Part shown: one piece after another, positions 40,960 through 54,258 of the stretch
Numbering within the stretch: the stretch's first letter is position 1
How the letters are laid out: the number at the start of each line of letters is the position of its first letter
Source of the DNA: Rhynochetos jubatus
Lineage: Eukaryota > Chordata > Aves > Eurypygiformes > Rhynochetidae
DNA: 64,000 nt
Direction of reading: 5' to 3'
Assembly (NCBI GenBank): GCA_027574665.1
Contig: CM050690.1
Span: forward strand, 40,787,665 to 40,851,664
The notes under the pieces: generated by a model
What the model saw: the letters and a program-made list of their open reading frames with translations, nothing else
Told to the model about the DNA's origin: nothing
The model's database searches: none
Made by a program: the position numbers and the translations under genes

Positions 40960-41270
40960 CGTTATCTCCCTTTGGCCTGCGGAGGATCCACTCCTCCTCT
41001 GCTTGAACCAGAGGGGTGAGGTCTGACAGCTGAGAAATCTGCTGTGGGACCAAGGGTGGAGATGATACCCAGCCTGGTGCTCCCGTGGCCTTCCTGCCAG
41101 TCACAGCACCAGAAGCAGAGACTAAGAGGAGATCCAGCACCAGAGACACTCGTCTCCTGTGGAGGAAAGTTTGTCCGCTAGCTGGCACTGAATTCTCCCG
41201 TGGTGAGGCATCAGTGGTCCCCCTGCCGTCCGGAGGGAAATACAAACCTCTAAACATGAGATTTTGCTTT
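40960..41270. other. GC-richer patch with open frames on both strands
   Basis: About 300 bases with higher GC and several CpG, inside AT-rich DNA. The minus strand has a 142-codon ORF (40934-41362) and the + strand a 65-codon ORF overlapping it. Neither has a recognisable motif. I saw no convincing acceptor/donor pair, start context or poly-A, so I do not call a gene. It could be an unrecognised repeat, a decayed retrocopy or a regulatory element. Confidence 0.4.
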
Positions 41271-42119
41271 ACAAACACTTGAAATACATCTTTTGAGTGG
41301 AATACACACTTGCCCAATATTTTAAATATTGTTTTATGTTTAAATAGATTGTCCAGGTCCAATTCAGTTAAATGTCAGCACAAATTTCTTTTTTCCTTTA
41401 TTTTTTTTACTTGGGTACATGTAGCATTATCCACGCTACATAAGTGGGGGCATGCTACACATACATGGACTTGTGGAATTCTGAGGCTGCCTGAGAAAGA
41501 GGCAGACTCCCGGAAACACTGCCCTAGGTCTTTCTCACTTGTCTTTTTTTCCCCTGTGAGCTGGGCAGCGAGCTAGTGGTACAAAGTAAACAACACCGCA
41601 AAAAAAAAACCAACAGAAATCCTTCTACCTTCATCATCCCGATCGACTGAATTGCCACTCACAGGTAGCATCTACACATCTTGCACTATCTACCAAAGTT
41701 AATGCCTGAAGATCAGCACTGACCAGGCTCCTTATAAACTGTGCTTTACATACTTTGAAACACAAAACCAAACAGAACAAGAAAATAATTATTCACAACA
41801 GTATACCCTATAGGATCTAAGTTTAAAGTCTCAAGAAAACATCAGGAAGATGACAATCTGGACTGCATGGATTTGTTCGCCATTTAAGTGTCTGAGCTAG
41901 ACTCATTCAGGCAGGGCTATGCTTTAATCCCCTCCAAAAATTTCTCAGCAAATTCAGTCTCAGAACAAACAGATGTTCCCTTTATGGTTAACCCACAGTT
42001 TAGCAGGGAATAATAGAAGTTTCCCAGCTCTCTTTCTTGAAATAACTTCTTCAAAAGGGAGGAGGAAGCACCTTCTGGCCTGAGTAAAAGCCCTTGAGTC
42101 TGGAAAGAAGTGAATTTGT

Positions 42120-42160
42120 CTGGCTTTGTAGAGAATATTCCTTTTCTTCTACAAAGCCAG
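42120..42160. other. Hairpin: perfect 13-bp stem, 15-nt loop
   Basis: CTGGCTTTGTAGA (42120-42132) pairs without mismatch with TCTACAAAGCCAG (42148-42160). Beyond a two-base internal mismatch, four more pairs can form (ATTT with AAAT). It would fold as DNA or RNA on either strand. It is shorter than a typical pre-miRNA stem of about 22 bp, and I recognise no known small RNA in it. Confidence 0.7.
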
Positions 42161-43049
42161 TAAAATCATCTCCTTGACTCTGTTCTTTCGTAAAAACTTT
42201 TTCACAGGGTTAAATGTCCTGGTCTATAATATGCAGTTCTCAAAATAACAGCCTGTCTCCCACTCCCAATACTTGCGTTACTTCTGCAGCATCAGCGGTA
42301 TATGTAATGACATACAAACATTTATTTTAATTTGATGTGCTGAAAATGTCACTTCAAGAGGTGAGGGAAGGCGGCAAAAGAAACAGGGGTGTGTAGAAAA
42401 CAGGAAGCAAACATATGTGGCTGGTGTGTAAAACTCATTGCACATTACCAATGAAACACATTCCGACAGACCATTGCAAAGGCACCTAGTAAGGAAAATG
42501 GCATCACGTTGCCGACTCCCGACTCACAGTTGCCCTCCACAGTAACTGGGGCCTTTTTGAAACATTCGGTTTCAGGAAACCCCACGTACCGTTTTGCAAA
42601 GAAAATAAAAGCCTAGCTCGTTCCAGCATTTCTCCTTCAAAACCTGAACGAAACGAAGCATGGGCATTCACTTCCTTTTCCTCCGTTAATCTGCTGCAGG
42701 CAGAGAATGAATGCATGATGATTTTTTTACTGGGCAAACTTGAACCTATATACTTCAGACTTACCCAAATCATTAGTTTTTCTAATTTCCAATTAGTTGC
42801 TTGGGGAGGTACAATTGTTGCACTGGCCTGAACATTTAGGATAAGAGATGAATACAGCTTCAGGTTCCAAGTGTCTTGTTTTCAGTCCTGGGAACTGAGG
42901 ACCCTTGTTTGTGAGCTGGTAGTTCCAGTACCTCACTGGAAACACATTTCTAATGCCATAGAAATGCAAACCATGAAGGAAAAAAAAAAAAAAAGAAAGA
43001 AAGGAGATTAGCTTCCTGAAAAACATGACCCTCCGTTTTTTGCTTCTCA

Positions 43050-44560
43050 GCCAATGACTTGAAAGATTTGTTTTGTGCTTAACATCGGAACAAACCTGCG
43101 GTCATTTAGGAACTTCATGGTTTCCATTAAACCGCACAGCATGGACATTTGGAATTTCATGGCAACTGTGAAGTGAGAATGTAGATCTTGCTTTTCCAAA
43201 GCACCGGCCTCTGCCGAGAGCTAACACCCACACACATTCACTCACATTCCTTAGCCAATTCATGTCATTAAGGAGGCTTCAAGAACAGACAAAACAATGC
43301 AAAAAAAAAAAAACCCAACCCCACTTAAACGTCTTGCTTAAGCACTTGAAAGCAAAATACTGCAAGTGGAAATGTAAGGTTTAAACGAAGCAAAGGCATT
43401 GTGTCCATCCACAGTGTTTACACCACCAGCTCTGCAACTATGCCGAAAAGCTGAAGCACTGAAAACCAAATAATTACCCAAACGTTTACCTCTCTGCAGG
43501 TGTAAATACCTGGGCCTAATAAGCCTTCCCACTGTGAAAGCAGTTACTTAAATTATATTAAAATATTAAAAACTATTTAATGAGCTTTTTTCCCCTAAAG
43601 TAAATTGAGTGTGTGCCTTAACCTGCTTCAGGCAAAGGAAGTTTCAAACATATTGGTTTTGAAACTAGCCATTATTTCCCATGTTGCAAAAATGGCAATT
43701 TTATTTCCCAACAGCAAATGAAACTGTCAGGAAAATTTAGATGCAATAAAATTGGGTGGTTAAACCAACATGCTGCATTTGGAATAAAACTGAATTAAAG
43801 GAATTAAAATTAAGCATTATGTCAGTCAAACTTTATAAAAACTATTTTAAAGGGGGGGGGGGGGGGGGGTGCATTTGGGTTTCTTTGGGTTTTTTTTTTT
43901 GCAAAAGTTAGGTTGTGGACTCAGTGAAGTCCACCCGTAACTACCCATTTTATGTCCATCAACAGTGTCACATTTGAAATTTGCGCAATGAAAAATATTT
44001 TGCATAAAATGTGTTGCTTCTGGCAACATTTCTGCCTAAATAAAAAGTTGTCAGGCAGTGTGTGACTTTAGTGGTACAGAGTTTTAAAATGGTGGCTTCA
44101 GTCCAAGGCTAGCTAATAACGGCTGACATGCACTGGAATCTTGAGGCCTAAATCAACATTGTTTTCACAGCTGTAATTAAGCCACCTAATCAGAAGCACA
44201 TTTTGACGGGACAGTTTCTGGAAGCCAGACATTACAATTTCTTGTGCCTGGAGCGCAGTGGCTCATGAGAGGTCCTCATTTAATTTCAGGTTTAAAAAAA
44301 ATAAAAAAAGGCTGTAAAATGAAAAGACTATAAAAAAAAGCAGTGTACGGCTGTTGAAATGAAGCAGGCCTATGTGTTCATGCCTTGACCAACCCTGCAT
44401 CCCACCCTCCTTCGGCTCTCTGCCGAGTCCCCAGCTCTCAAGTGGCAGCTGCACACAGTGAGATTAAGGGCTTCTGCCAAAGTCAACAGATGAGCTGGTC
44501 TGAACTGGCTCTCTGTGTGTTCTGATTGTAAATTGTGCTGGTGATGATTAGAGAACTCTA
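43050..44560. other. Possible conserved noncoding element cluster
   Basis: Sequence here looks less like drifting intergenic DNA than its surroundings. It mixes homeodomain cores (TAATTA within CAGCTGTAATTAAG near 44170), an E-box (CAGCTG), a RUNX-like ACCGCA near 43132 and long non-repetitive stretches of mixed composition. No coding frame runs through it. This is pattern impression from a single sequence, so conservation itself cannot be seen. Confidence 0.25.
43852..43869 (+). repeat. Poly-G run (18 G)
   Basis: Eighteen consecutive G, followed within 25 bases by two GGG triplets, making it quadruplex-prone. The count may be affected by sequencing. Confidence 0.9.
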
Positions 44561-45331
44561 ACACAGGATGTCGACTCTTAAAACTGTCCAGAGAAAATAA
44601 TTTTATTTTTTTTGAAGTTCAGGAATTTTTTTTAAACTTCTTTTGTGGCTTGGTACATAGTGTTGTGTCTATAACTTTCAGGTGATTCAAACATGAATTC
44701 ACACAAAGTAAGTAACTATAGTATTAAAAAAATACACCGTTACTTGCTCACAGCAAGATCCTTCATCTGGGGACGTTTCGTAGCAGCATTGCTGCTGAAT
44801 GCAATTCTCTGACTAGCACGTGCCAACAGTCTTGTGCTTCTACCACCTGCCAGAGGAGGGTACCCTTAAAATTCAGACTATCAACAGTTCTTGGTGTGTT
44901 ACTATCACTTCAGGACACTGTCATACTTGAAACGGCTTAACTCTCTCGCTCTTTTTCTGAAGCGCAGCTACATTAGTAACTTGAACATAAACTTTCAACC
45001 CCAGAGGCCATTGTAAAACTATCAATATGAAGGCACCAGTCACTGGGGTCTGATTACATTTAGTTCTGCGTTTTAATTACATATGGATTCGATTAACTGA
45101 ACCTTTTGCCTTATAGGCAACATTTTAATCAAATTACTGTAATGTTCAAATATGTTACAATAGTCTGACAAGTTAAAAGTTCACATACCTAGAATATTGA
45201 GTATCAAAAAAATTTCTGCATTGAAAAGGAAGTATTCTTTACAAAATAGCAAATGTGTTGTTGGATTACTGTAACTGGTTTTGAACACCTTGCCCTAAGT
45301 TACATAATGTGATTCATAATAGTGATTTCAT

Positions 45332-45363
45332 ATTATTATGTAGTACCATTATTATGTAGCACC
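45332..45363. repeat. 16-bp tandem pair
   Basis: ATTATTATGTAGTACC followed directly by the same 16-mer with one change (T to C). A small recent tandem duplication. Confidence 0.85.
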
Positions 45364-48300
45364 AATAAAAAAATAATAAGCAAATAGTTTATATGATTTA
45401 TACTGTTTGGTTAAAACTATTACTGGTGTAAGCAATACCACATGACAAGGTGAGCATTTGCACTAGGATACCTACATTCCTTGGCTATGCAGTAAGGTTG
45501 GCAAGTGACACCAAATTGCTTAAAATCGTGTAAGAAATGCAAATACTTCAGTAAAAAGGTAGTTTCTGGAAGATATTAGTCTTTGTGGATTCTGCCTGAT
45601 AGAGCTTTCAAGCTCAGTAAATATTATGAATACAGTTTTCTACTTTTCCTATACTGAAACTTCCACACTTTCATGTTTATTATCATCTCAATAGTTGGGA
45701 AATTCTCCATGTGGGCCTGTCAGATTTTTCTTTACTTACTATTACTTTAAGAACATTCACATATTTCACAGTAAATAAACCACGCACTGGGATTAACAGT
45801 ACTAAGCAAAAGTTACAATTATTCGAGGTCCGTATCTTTCTGAATTCTGTCCTAGACCATTTCCAAGAAAATACTGCAAGACACAGGGCAATAGTAAAAA
45901 TAACAAGTCTGACTATTTTTTGCAAGGCAAATTAAGAACTCCTATCTCCAAATCTTTCACAAAACCAGTTCAATTCCAAATCTTTCAAAAAATCTTTTCA
46001 GTTCAACTGTGCATAAGGCTAGCATGAAGTAGTGGAAAAGCCAAGCAGAGTTTTCATCCAGGATCTGCTTCTTGCAACATCTGGGAAGAATTCCCCAGCT
46101 ACATCAGTCATTCCATGTCCTAACACAAGAGATATGGCTCCGGCCCATGAAAGACTCTCTGACATTTAACACGACACCGATGGAATAAATGCCTTTCTCC
46201 TATTCAGCAAGTGAAAAGGCAAATAGAGTTTTCTTTCTGTCCAGTTCCGTTTTCATACTTCTAAATGTAAGACATTGCATCCCAGTTAGATGCAGGTCTC
46301 AGCCTTGAAACACAGACTGAACTGGTTGACAAGGAAACAAACGCCATGGGGGACAGACATGTAAAACCACTGTCCTGACCCGCCTGGCTAAGTCGGAACA
46401 AACTGTCAGTGATGTAGTTAACTGGTAAGTTTGGAGTTTTAAACATTCCTTTTCTCTCTCCACTCCATGAATGGGGTTCAAGTAGATTGTAAGAACTGAG
46501 AGCTGACTGCTCTGAGCAGGAAGAAAAGTGCTTAATGCAGTTCTTCAACACAAAAATATGACAGCAAATATGTCGATTACTAGCATCTCAACAATAAATA
46601 TTTTATTTACACAATTTTTCTCGTGTAAGATCATTCTACTTTCTTCTGTCACCTTACCAAACCCTACAATTCCTGTATTTTCAGTGCTTTACGTGATATC
46701 ACTAAGCATTTTCAGACAAAGGACACAGACACAAGTGTGAGGGAAAAAAAAAGTAAGGATGATGCAAAGCCACATAAAGCAATGAGTGATTTCATCTTCA
46801 ACCCCAGTTAGGAGAAGCATCCAAAGACAACAGTTGTTCCTGTGGTTAGTTAGAGAACTCTGCTTTTCTTACAGACCTTCACTTCACCCCTCTCACCCAT
46901 CTGAAACTCAATCTTCTCCCTCTTTCAGTTAAAGTCATCCTTTTGGCTCCCCAAATTTCCCTTTCTCGGGTGCACACAAAGCTTTTCTCTCTTCATCATC
47001 TTTACACATTACTGTATTTTGCCCTTCGTTTTGCATCCTCCTTTGATTCTGAAGTGAAAGCAGAAAAAGGAAGGAGTATCACCACAGCAGCTGCACGGTC
47101 AGGATCGGAGAAACACCTGACCGCTTGTAATATGACAGTAGCTTCCTTGCTTGCCAAAACTGATACCAGGATATTTTAAATTCTTAAAATTCTGACAGCA
47201 GTACTGCCATCAGGCACAAAATCTCAAGGCTGAAAGCTACAAAAACACTTTCTGGAGAAATTTTATAATGAATGAATTCTGTCAGTTCCTCACATGTGTC
47301 ATGTCACACTGGAAAATACAGAGTCACTGCATCCACTCCCCACAACACTGTGCTTGCAGCAACAAACTCTTTGGCAGTACAGACACCACGGATTCATGTG
47401 CTGGCCATGTGACTAATATGATGCCACACGTTGCCCCACAGAACCCACAAATAAATTGCTTGTGACTATACTACTGCCCAGTTCAGGACTTGAAAGCTCT
47501 CAGTTCAAAGCCTACTTATTACTGCAACCCTGAATGAAAGTGCAAGCATAGTAATAAACTAATGTATCTGAAGAAGCAAAATGGATCAAAGCAAGCAGAA
47601 TCCAGTATTGTTAAAGTAAATGGCAAGTGTTTATTTAATAGGAAACCTTGAAGCACAGTCCAGATTGTGATTTTTATATTACCAGGTTTTACTGAACAAG
47701 AAATAAGCAGGAAAAACAAATAAAAGAACCTTTTAGCTGCTATATTTTTTGCTTACATACAGATCATGTGTACAGTTAGCTACTACCAGTGAAGTACTTT
47801 CACTAAACTTTCATAAGGAAAATCAAAATAAGGCATAAAGGCAAAGAAAGGGAAACAATGCAGTTTCTTAAATTTTGTGAAGAAAATGACAGTTCCAGTC
47901 CACTAACGAGTTCAGCGCTCAGGGAAATAGTTCTCCATCTTACTTCATCCTAGAGGTTGACTGCTGGCTTCCCCGTTCCTCCTCTGGCAACCTACATCCT
48001 AATAGTCCCGACTACATATGGCCATGTAAAAGACATCACCATATCTGAACTCTTGTTATTATTAGGTCTAGTAATTATATGTATGACCCTTAATGTGGGG
48101 ATGCAGCAAGTTACGGAGGACAGAATTGTGAGAATTGTGACTGTGGTACTTGCACTTCAGAGACAGTCTTTTTTTTTAAAGAAAATGCACAGTAGATTTT
48201 TTATAGTTGAAAAGCAAGACTATTATAAATGTTAATGTTTTGATAGCAGCAGTAGAAGAAAAACACATTTTAGAAATGAAAGGGAAATTTCAGAAGCATT

Positions 48301-49511
48301 TTATAAAGATTTAAAAAAATAGGAGAAATTTAAAAAAAAAAATCAGAAAAGCAGGAATAGGGAACAATAGGGGAAAAAAAAAGAAAGTTTAGGCAGAAAA
48401 CCAATAACCTGTATTTCAGCCATACTGAATTTTAAAGAGTTGCAAGAATGAAAAACGCACGGGGTCTTTCTCTGCACAGAGGAAGAATCATCAGAGACGA
48501 GCACGACAGACAGCTGGACACTAATGAAGAGTACAGAGACATACTACTATTGACTCCCCTTCACCCCACACAATAATTCTCTTCTCTGCAAGCAATGTTT
48601 CCAGCATTCATCTCACCTCTGTCCATCATAATCATATCCCTTCCTGTTCCTCTCTGTTGGCATGAGCATGAGCACACACTGCAATCTCACAATCTAAACA
48701 CTATTGATGAGAAGGAAAGTGGTTGGACTTGAAGCAGACTGGAGGATGGAGACGTCAATTCAGAGTCTTCGGTAAAAGATGAGGAGTCACAATCACTGAT
48801 CTTGCCTTATGGCATCAGTTTTTGTTATTACAATTATCAGCAAAATGCCAAGCAACAGAAGAGGAAAAAAGTGGTATGAATAGAAAGAAAGGTGACGTAG
48901 TTAGCAAGTTTCAGTACAAAAAGGTCAATTAGGAAAGCAACACCTTCTGAACACAGAAAAGCCCTATACTGCTGAATGGACCAAAGCTGGACACAATGGA
49001 CAGCTGGGAGGGCAAGAACCTTATGCAAGTAGCATGCCAGACACCAACAGACAGCCACAACAGAGTGAGATAAAATGCAATCTTGTAAGGTAAGGGTCCA
49101 CACATGGTATACATCTTTTAAAAAATGTGTTTCGGCACTGAGCAATAGGTGACTGTTCAAGCATACGTCACATGAAGACCTGCAATTAATACAGTCCAGG
49201 TGCTGTGTGTGTCTCCTACATGAAAAGCTTTGCCTGCAATGTTACTAGAACTGGATATATGATTAAACACAGTGGACTGAAACCAACAAAGTGTGTACAA
49301 TTCTGAAACCAAACAGATGCTCAAGAAAAGCCATTACCTTCCCTTCATTTAAAATAATCAAGCAAAAGAAATCTGTTCTATGCTTTTAATGCAGAAAGAA
49401 ATTTAGTGCAAAACTTCTTCCTCAAAATCAGAATAGAACAGGTAAGTATCACCTAAACTTTAAAATGTCACTACGGAAAGCTGCAATGCCTGAAGTTAAG
49501 AAAAGTCATGC

Positions 49512-49531
49512 TTGATGCAACTTGATGCAAA
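49512..49531. repeat. 10-bp tandem pair ending in an octamer motif
   Basis: CTTGATGCAA occurs twice in direct succession. The second copy plus AT forms ATGCAAAT, the POU-factor octamer consensus. It is short enough to be chance. Confidence 0.7.
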
Positions 49532-50130
49532 TATTAGAGACAAGCTTTACAGAAAGCCCAAATATGTATATATATATAAAATATACCATAAAACACTTCA
49601 ATGTTTTCATGGAAACTTGAGAATCTATAATTCTGAGGTTTTTGCCTTTATATTAAAATTTTAAAACACTTTCCATTAATTCTTATGCTTCGGTTCAAAT
49701 TGATCTGCATCTAAATGAAGAGCTATTCTTCTCCCCAGAGGGTTGTACAGAAGGGCCAACAGATCCTACTCTACAATACAAAAGGTATCATCCTTACACT
49801 GATACTGCAGGCAGACACTAACTACTCAGCACAGGCAACCCAAGAGCTGGAGGGGCAAGTTGTTTGTTTTCACTGTAAAATAGAAGCCACTGTAAGCCTT
49901 TCATAGACAGGACTAGCATAATCTGCTAAAAACTTTCTCAATCCAAAGGAAAGCAAACCTCACCGCAGCAGGTTGGCAGACTTCCCAATCCTTAGTACAC
50001 AAGTGGGCATCTTGATTTAAACAACAAACAGTCATAACAGGCAAAGGAGCAACCCAATTACACCAGGCACAGGCTCAGCAGGACACATGTAAACCCAGTA
50101 GAAAACATAAAGCTTGGCTGGAGGAGAAAA

Positions 50131-50156
50131 GAAGCAATTTCAGTGAAGCAATTTCA
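50131..50156. repeat. 14-bp tandem pair
   Basis: GAAGCAATTTCAGT is followed immediately by GAAGCAATTTCA. A small tandem duplication. Confidence 0.85.
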
Positions 50157-50429
50157 TTTAGTTTTCTTCTTGTTGAAAGGTTGTGCAGTCACAAATAAAA
50201 CAAAGCTTTCATTGAACAATTATCATCTCAGGATCTTAAAACTGAAATTCAGCACTGATTAGAATCTTTTATATTTGGGCTAATTTCCCATCGTGCTGAT
50301 CCAACGTAGAAGCAGGATAAGAAATTAATGTAAATCTGTTAGAAACAACCCGAGTCACAGCCACAACCTTTGAATATACATTTGCTGATGTGTTTATGTT
50401 ATTTGCATTAGTGATGGCTCTCTCCTTAC

Positions 50430-50469
50430 AGATCTGTTTCAAAAAGAAATCCTCATTTTCTATATGGTC
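50430..50469 (-). CDS. Putative coding exon, inferred minus-strand gene (40 bp)
   Basis: Read on the minus strand, a long pyrimidine tract (revcomp of about 50475-50520) leads to CAAAG, then an open 40-bp segment encoding DHIENEDFFLKQI plus one base, then the donor GTAAGG. It starts in phase 0, which matches the phase-0 end of the exon at 51278-51430, so the two would read ...ESENLQL-DHIENED.... The composition (D/E/K with F, L, I) fits a helical region. Weak point: another AG (GTGAAG) lies five bases before the chosen acceptor. Using it would shift the phase and break the join. The product is unidentified. The next exon should begin in phase 1 and lies further left or was missed. Confidence 0.28.
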
Positions 50470-51529
<1,060 letters not shown>

Positions 51530-51864
51530 TCAGAGAAATCAAACAAAGGTTGGAAGCCAGGCAGAATTTCAGTCTCAGAACTTGAACATTAAAAAGGTCT
51601 AACATGGGGTTTTGTATTCCTTCTTAAATCTTAAATATTAATAGCATCGAAGAAACGCAAATGACTGTGCACCCTAATTGGAAGGTTTTGATGAGCTGTT
51701 TTCAAAATGCAGTACTGCACTGAGCAGCTGATACCATTTTTTGTTGTACTGAAATACAAGACAGTGCAAGTTCTGTTTCTGTTTATGAAGAACCACTACA
51801 CACTTTCAGGTAAATGTTCATACTTTCACAATAAGTCGAGTTACTAATCCTGCCACTCCATGTT

Positions 51865-51885
51865 AAAAAAAAAAAAAAAAAAAAA
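51865..51885. repeat. Poly-A run (21 A)
   Basis: Homopolymer of 21 A flanked by TGTT and TTAATT. No retrocopy recognised beside it. Confidence 0.9.
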
Positions 51886-54057
51886 TTAATTTGTTAGAAA
51901 CAAAAGAAACACAGTAAACCTACAGACCTCTGAAAGTAAATAATCTGATTACGATATGGCTGGGAAAATAAAACTGTTTTCATGTATAGAGTGGAAGAAT
52001 GTCCCAACCATGTAATATTGATCAGACTGATAATAAAGTTAGCAGCACAAGAGAGTACAAATGATTTGGCAGTACTGGTAACTTTGTATCTACCCTAAAT
52101 AGTGTAACACTGTTGAGATTATTGGTCTTCTTTACAACTAGTTAATCACATTTTATAAGTTATAGTTTTCCCTTCTGAAATGGCCTGTAGTGAGTTTCTA
52201 CTGTAAGAACATATTACAGATAATATGAAATTGGCCTTTTGAATGTAAGTCTGCAGTACAGGCAAAAATAAACTTAGTACCACAAACAGGCATTCACGAA
52301 GATTTTTATTGTTTTCCTTCCTTTGTTCTCAAACACACTACTGTTTTTCAGGATGAAAGTTAACATAGCCAAAATCAATCAGGTTACTTCATGGTCAAAT
52401 GTAGACACAAGCAGTGGCAAATGAACACCATCATATCTTTTCTCATCAGAAAAAATATCCAAAATGTTTTACATACTACAGTGCTAGTCCTAAAAGTGTA
52501 TTCACATAGCTCTAAGTCTGCCGCTGTCAACTCTGATCCTGCCTTAAAAATCTTTCATCCACATTCAACGTGACTAAAATGCTGCAGCTCTTCACAAACA
52601 ATACCAAGCAAGAATGTGGATGTATCTCACACCCCATATAAAACTGCCTGAGAGTCTTCATATGGCAACTTCCCACATGTTAAAAATTAGACGTATCTTG
52701 AAATACGTCTATGGACTGGGCCTGTAACTCATAAACAAGGATTATACCAATGCGTCATAACAAGCTGTCTCAAATCTCACAGAAAAGAAAAAATCTTATA
52801 TGCTGCTTTGATTACTTCCCACATGTATTTAAAGGTATCACTGAACTAGAATGCATAGAGATGATTCCTTACCTTCCTCTTTTTACCTCTGCCACCACAA
52901 AGCTAGTGAAGCCACTAACCTATACAGCTTCATCCTACACCTCCAGAGCCACTCTAGGCCCACGCAGTTACCTGAAACGGCAGTTATCAATTTCTTGCTG
53001 CCCAACTCCACTATTTCATTTGTTCCCTTGTTTAATGAGCTTGAAAATTTTCAATCTAGGAAAAATGTATGTATTCACAAGCCTTTAATTTCAGATATGA
53101 ATTTTTTTTTCTAAGACATTTAGATTTTTTTTAGAATAGAATGAATACATTTCTCAGTTTAGCGATTCATTACCAGTGTGGAAGGTAGCACCCACAGATA
53201 CACGCTCCTTCCAGTATATCCCAACTGCCTAACAAAGAGTCAGGGTCAGTTTAGATTTCCCTCACTCAGGACCAGGTTAGCTAAAACAGTATTTTTGGGT
53301 CCTCCAATGGCTGACGTGGAATCCTTGATAATGAGTGTGCAGAACATTTATTCTAAATGCCATCTGGAGGATAGAGAATACTTTGGGTTTTAGACATGCC
53401 ATTGGAAGGCATTCATTTACATATGATTTTATGTAAGTCATGCCAGTCACAGATTGAGTCACTGATCTCTTTTCCACAACACAGAAGTTCCACTTATTAG
53501 AAAACTCGATACACGGGGAATGGGCATAGAACCTGCTCACTTGCATGCTGTAAGATATGTCACATGATGATTCAACACATCTCTAAAGGAGTTTGTCACT
53601 TTAACTTAGATCCCTATTTGCGCATTACAGATACAAATATATCTGCAGCTCTGAAAACTATTCCATGATCAACAAAGTCTGTTGACAGAAGTTCAGAGAA
53701 GGCACATCTAGTTTCGTTTTTAAGTTTACACAGCAATAGGATGTATACATAGTTTTAAAATATATACGTAGCAATAAGATACTTCAGCAACCATCCTGAT
53801 TAATTTTTACAGCATAAAATTTGGCATTCATACACATCTGTAGGATCTGCACTTCTGGATTGGAATGTGTTGGTAGTAGTGTGACAAGCAGACTAAGAAC
53901 AGAACATGAAACAACAAAAATTTGTCTTCCGTTACAAATAAAAATGTTTTTAAAATACATGCCAGAAAATGACTTCTGTTCAGAAAAGCCAGATATAGTG
54001 ATCCTCAAACACTACAGGAACTGGTATTACTGCAACTCAGACCACTTTAAAAGTTAA

Positions 54058-54075
54058 AACCTTTCCGGAAAGGTT
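54058..54075. other. 18-bp perfect palindrome
   Basis: AACCTTTCCGGAAAGGTT is its own reverse complement. It contains CCGGAA on both strands, the ETS core, and the TTCC..GGAA arrangement reminiscent of STAT sites. It lies about 85 bp left of a CR1 tail. A palindrome this short is only mildly unusual. Confidence 0.75.
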
Positions 54076-54160
54076 AGTATTATAGGAAAGTTAGTGGGGA
54101 GAAGACTTAACCAAGGAGGCCACAGTAATAGTGAGGCTGAAGAACACTGATTTTAAGTGT

Positions 54161-54258
54161 TACTAGCTCTAGGTGCTTCTGCTTGAGCAGGGGACTTGGA
54201 CAAGATGACCTCCAGGGAGGTCCCTTCCAACCTCAACCAATCTGTACTTCGGTGATTA
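54161..54258 (+). mobile_element. CR1 LINE 3'-end fragment
   Basis: About 98 bp matching only the 3' end of CR1: CTAGCTCTAGGTG, GCTTGAGCAGGGGACTTGG, then GATGACCTCCAGGGAGGTCC and CCTTCCAACCTCAACCAATC, ending in a degraded tail (CTGTACTTCGGTGATT). Severe 5' truncation is typical of CR1. If the inferred gene is real, it sits in an intron in the antisense direction. Confidence 0.88.

Larger units (their letters stand above)
37171..50429. other. Mostly noncoding DNA left of the inferred minus-strand gene
   Basis: No gene supported apart from possible further exons that I could not phase. It holds the A/C-rich tract near 39.1 kb, an AAAT microsatellite, a GC-richer patch near 41.1 kb, the hairpin at 42.1 kb, a possible conserved noncoding stretch at 43-44.6 kb and several short tandem repeats, all listed separately. 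If the minus-strand gene continues left of 50.4 kb, part of this is intron. The gene's last exon and poly(A) site were not found. Confidence 0.5.

Noticed and set aside
43490-43531. 42-bp minus-strand segment between TTTCACAG and GAG|GTAAAC encoding WEGLLGPGIYTCRE
   Set aside because: The donor is weak, the segment is very short, and no compatible neighbour was found. It lies in the possible conserved noncoding stretch.
48690-48810. Minus-strand open segment rich in serine (DCDSSSFTEDSELTSPSSS) running to a stop, considered as a terminal exon
   Set aside because: A stop lies just upstream in frame and there is no pyrimidine tract before any usable AG.
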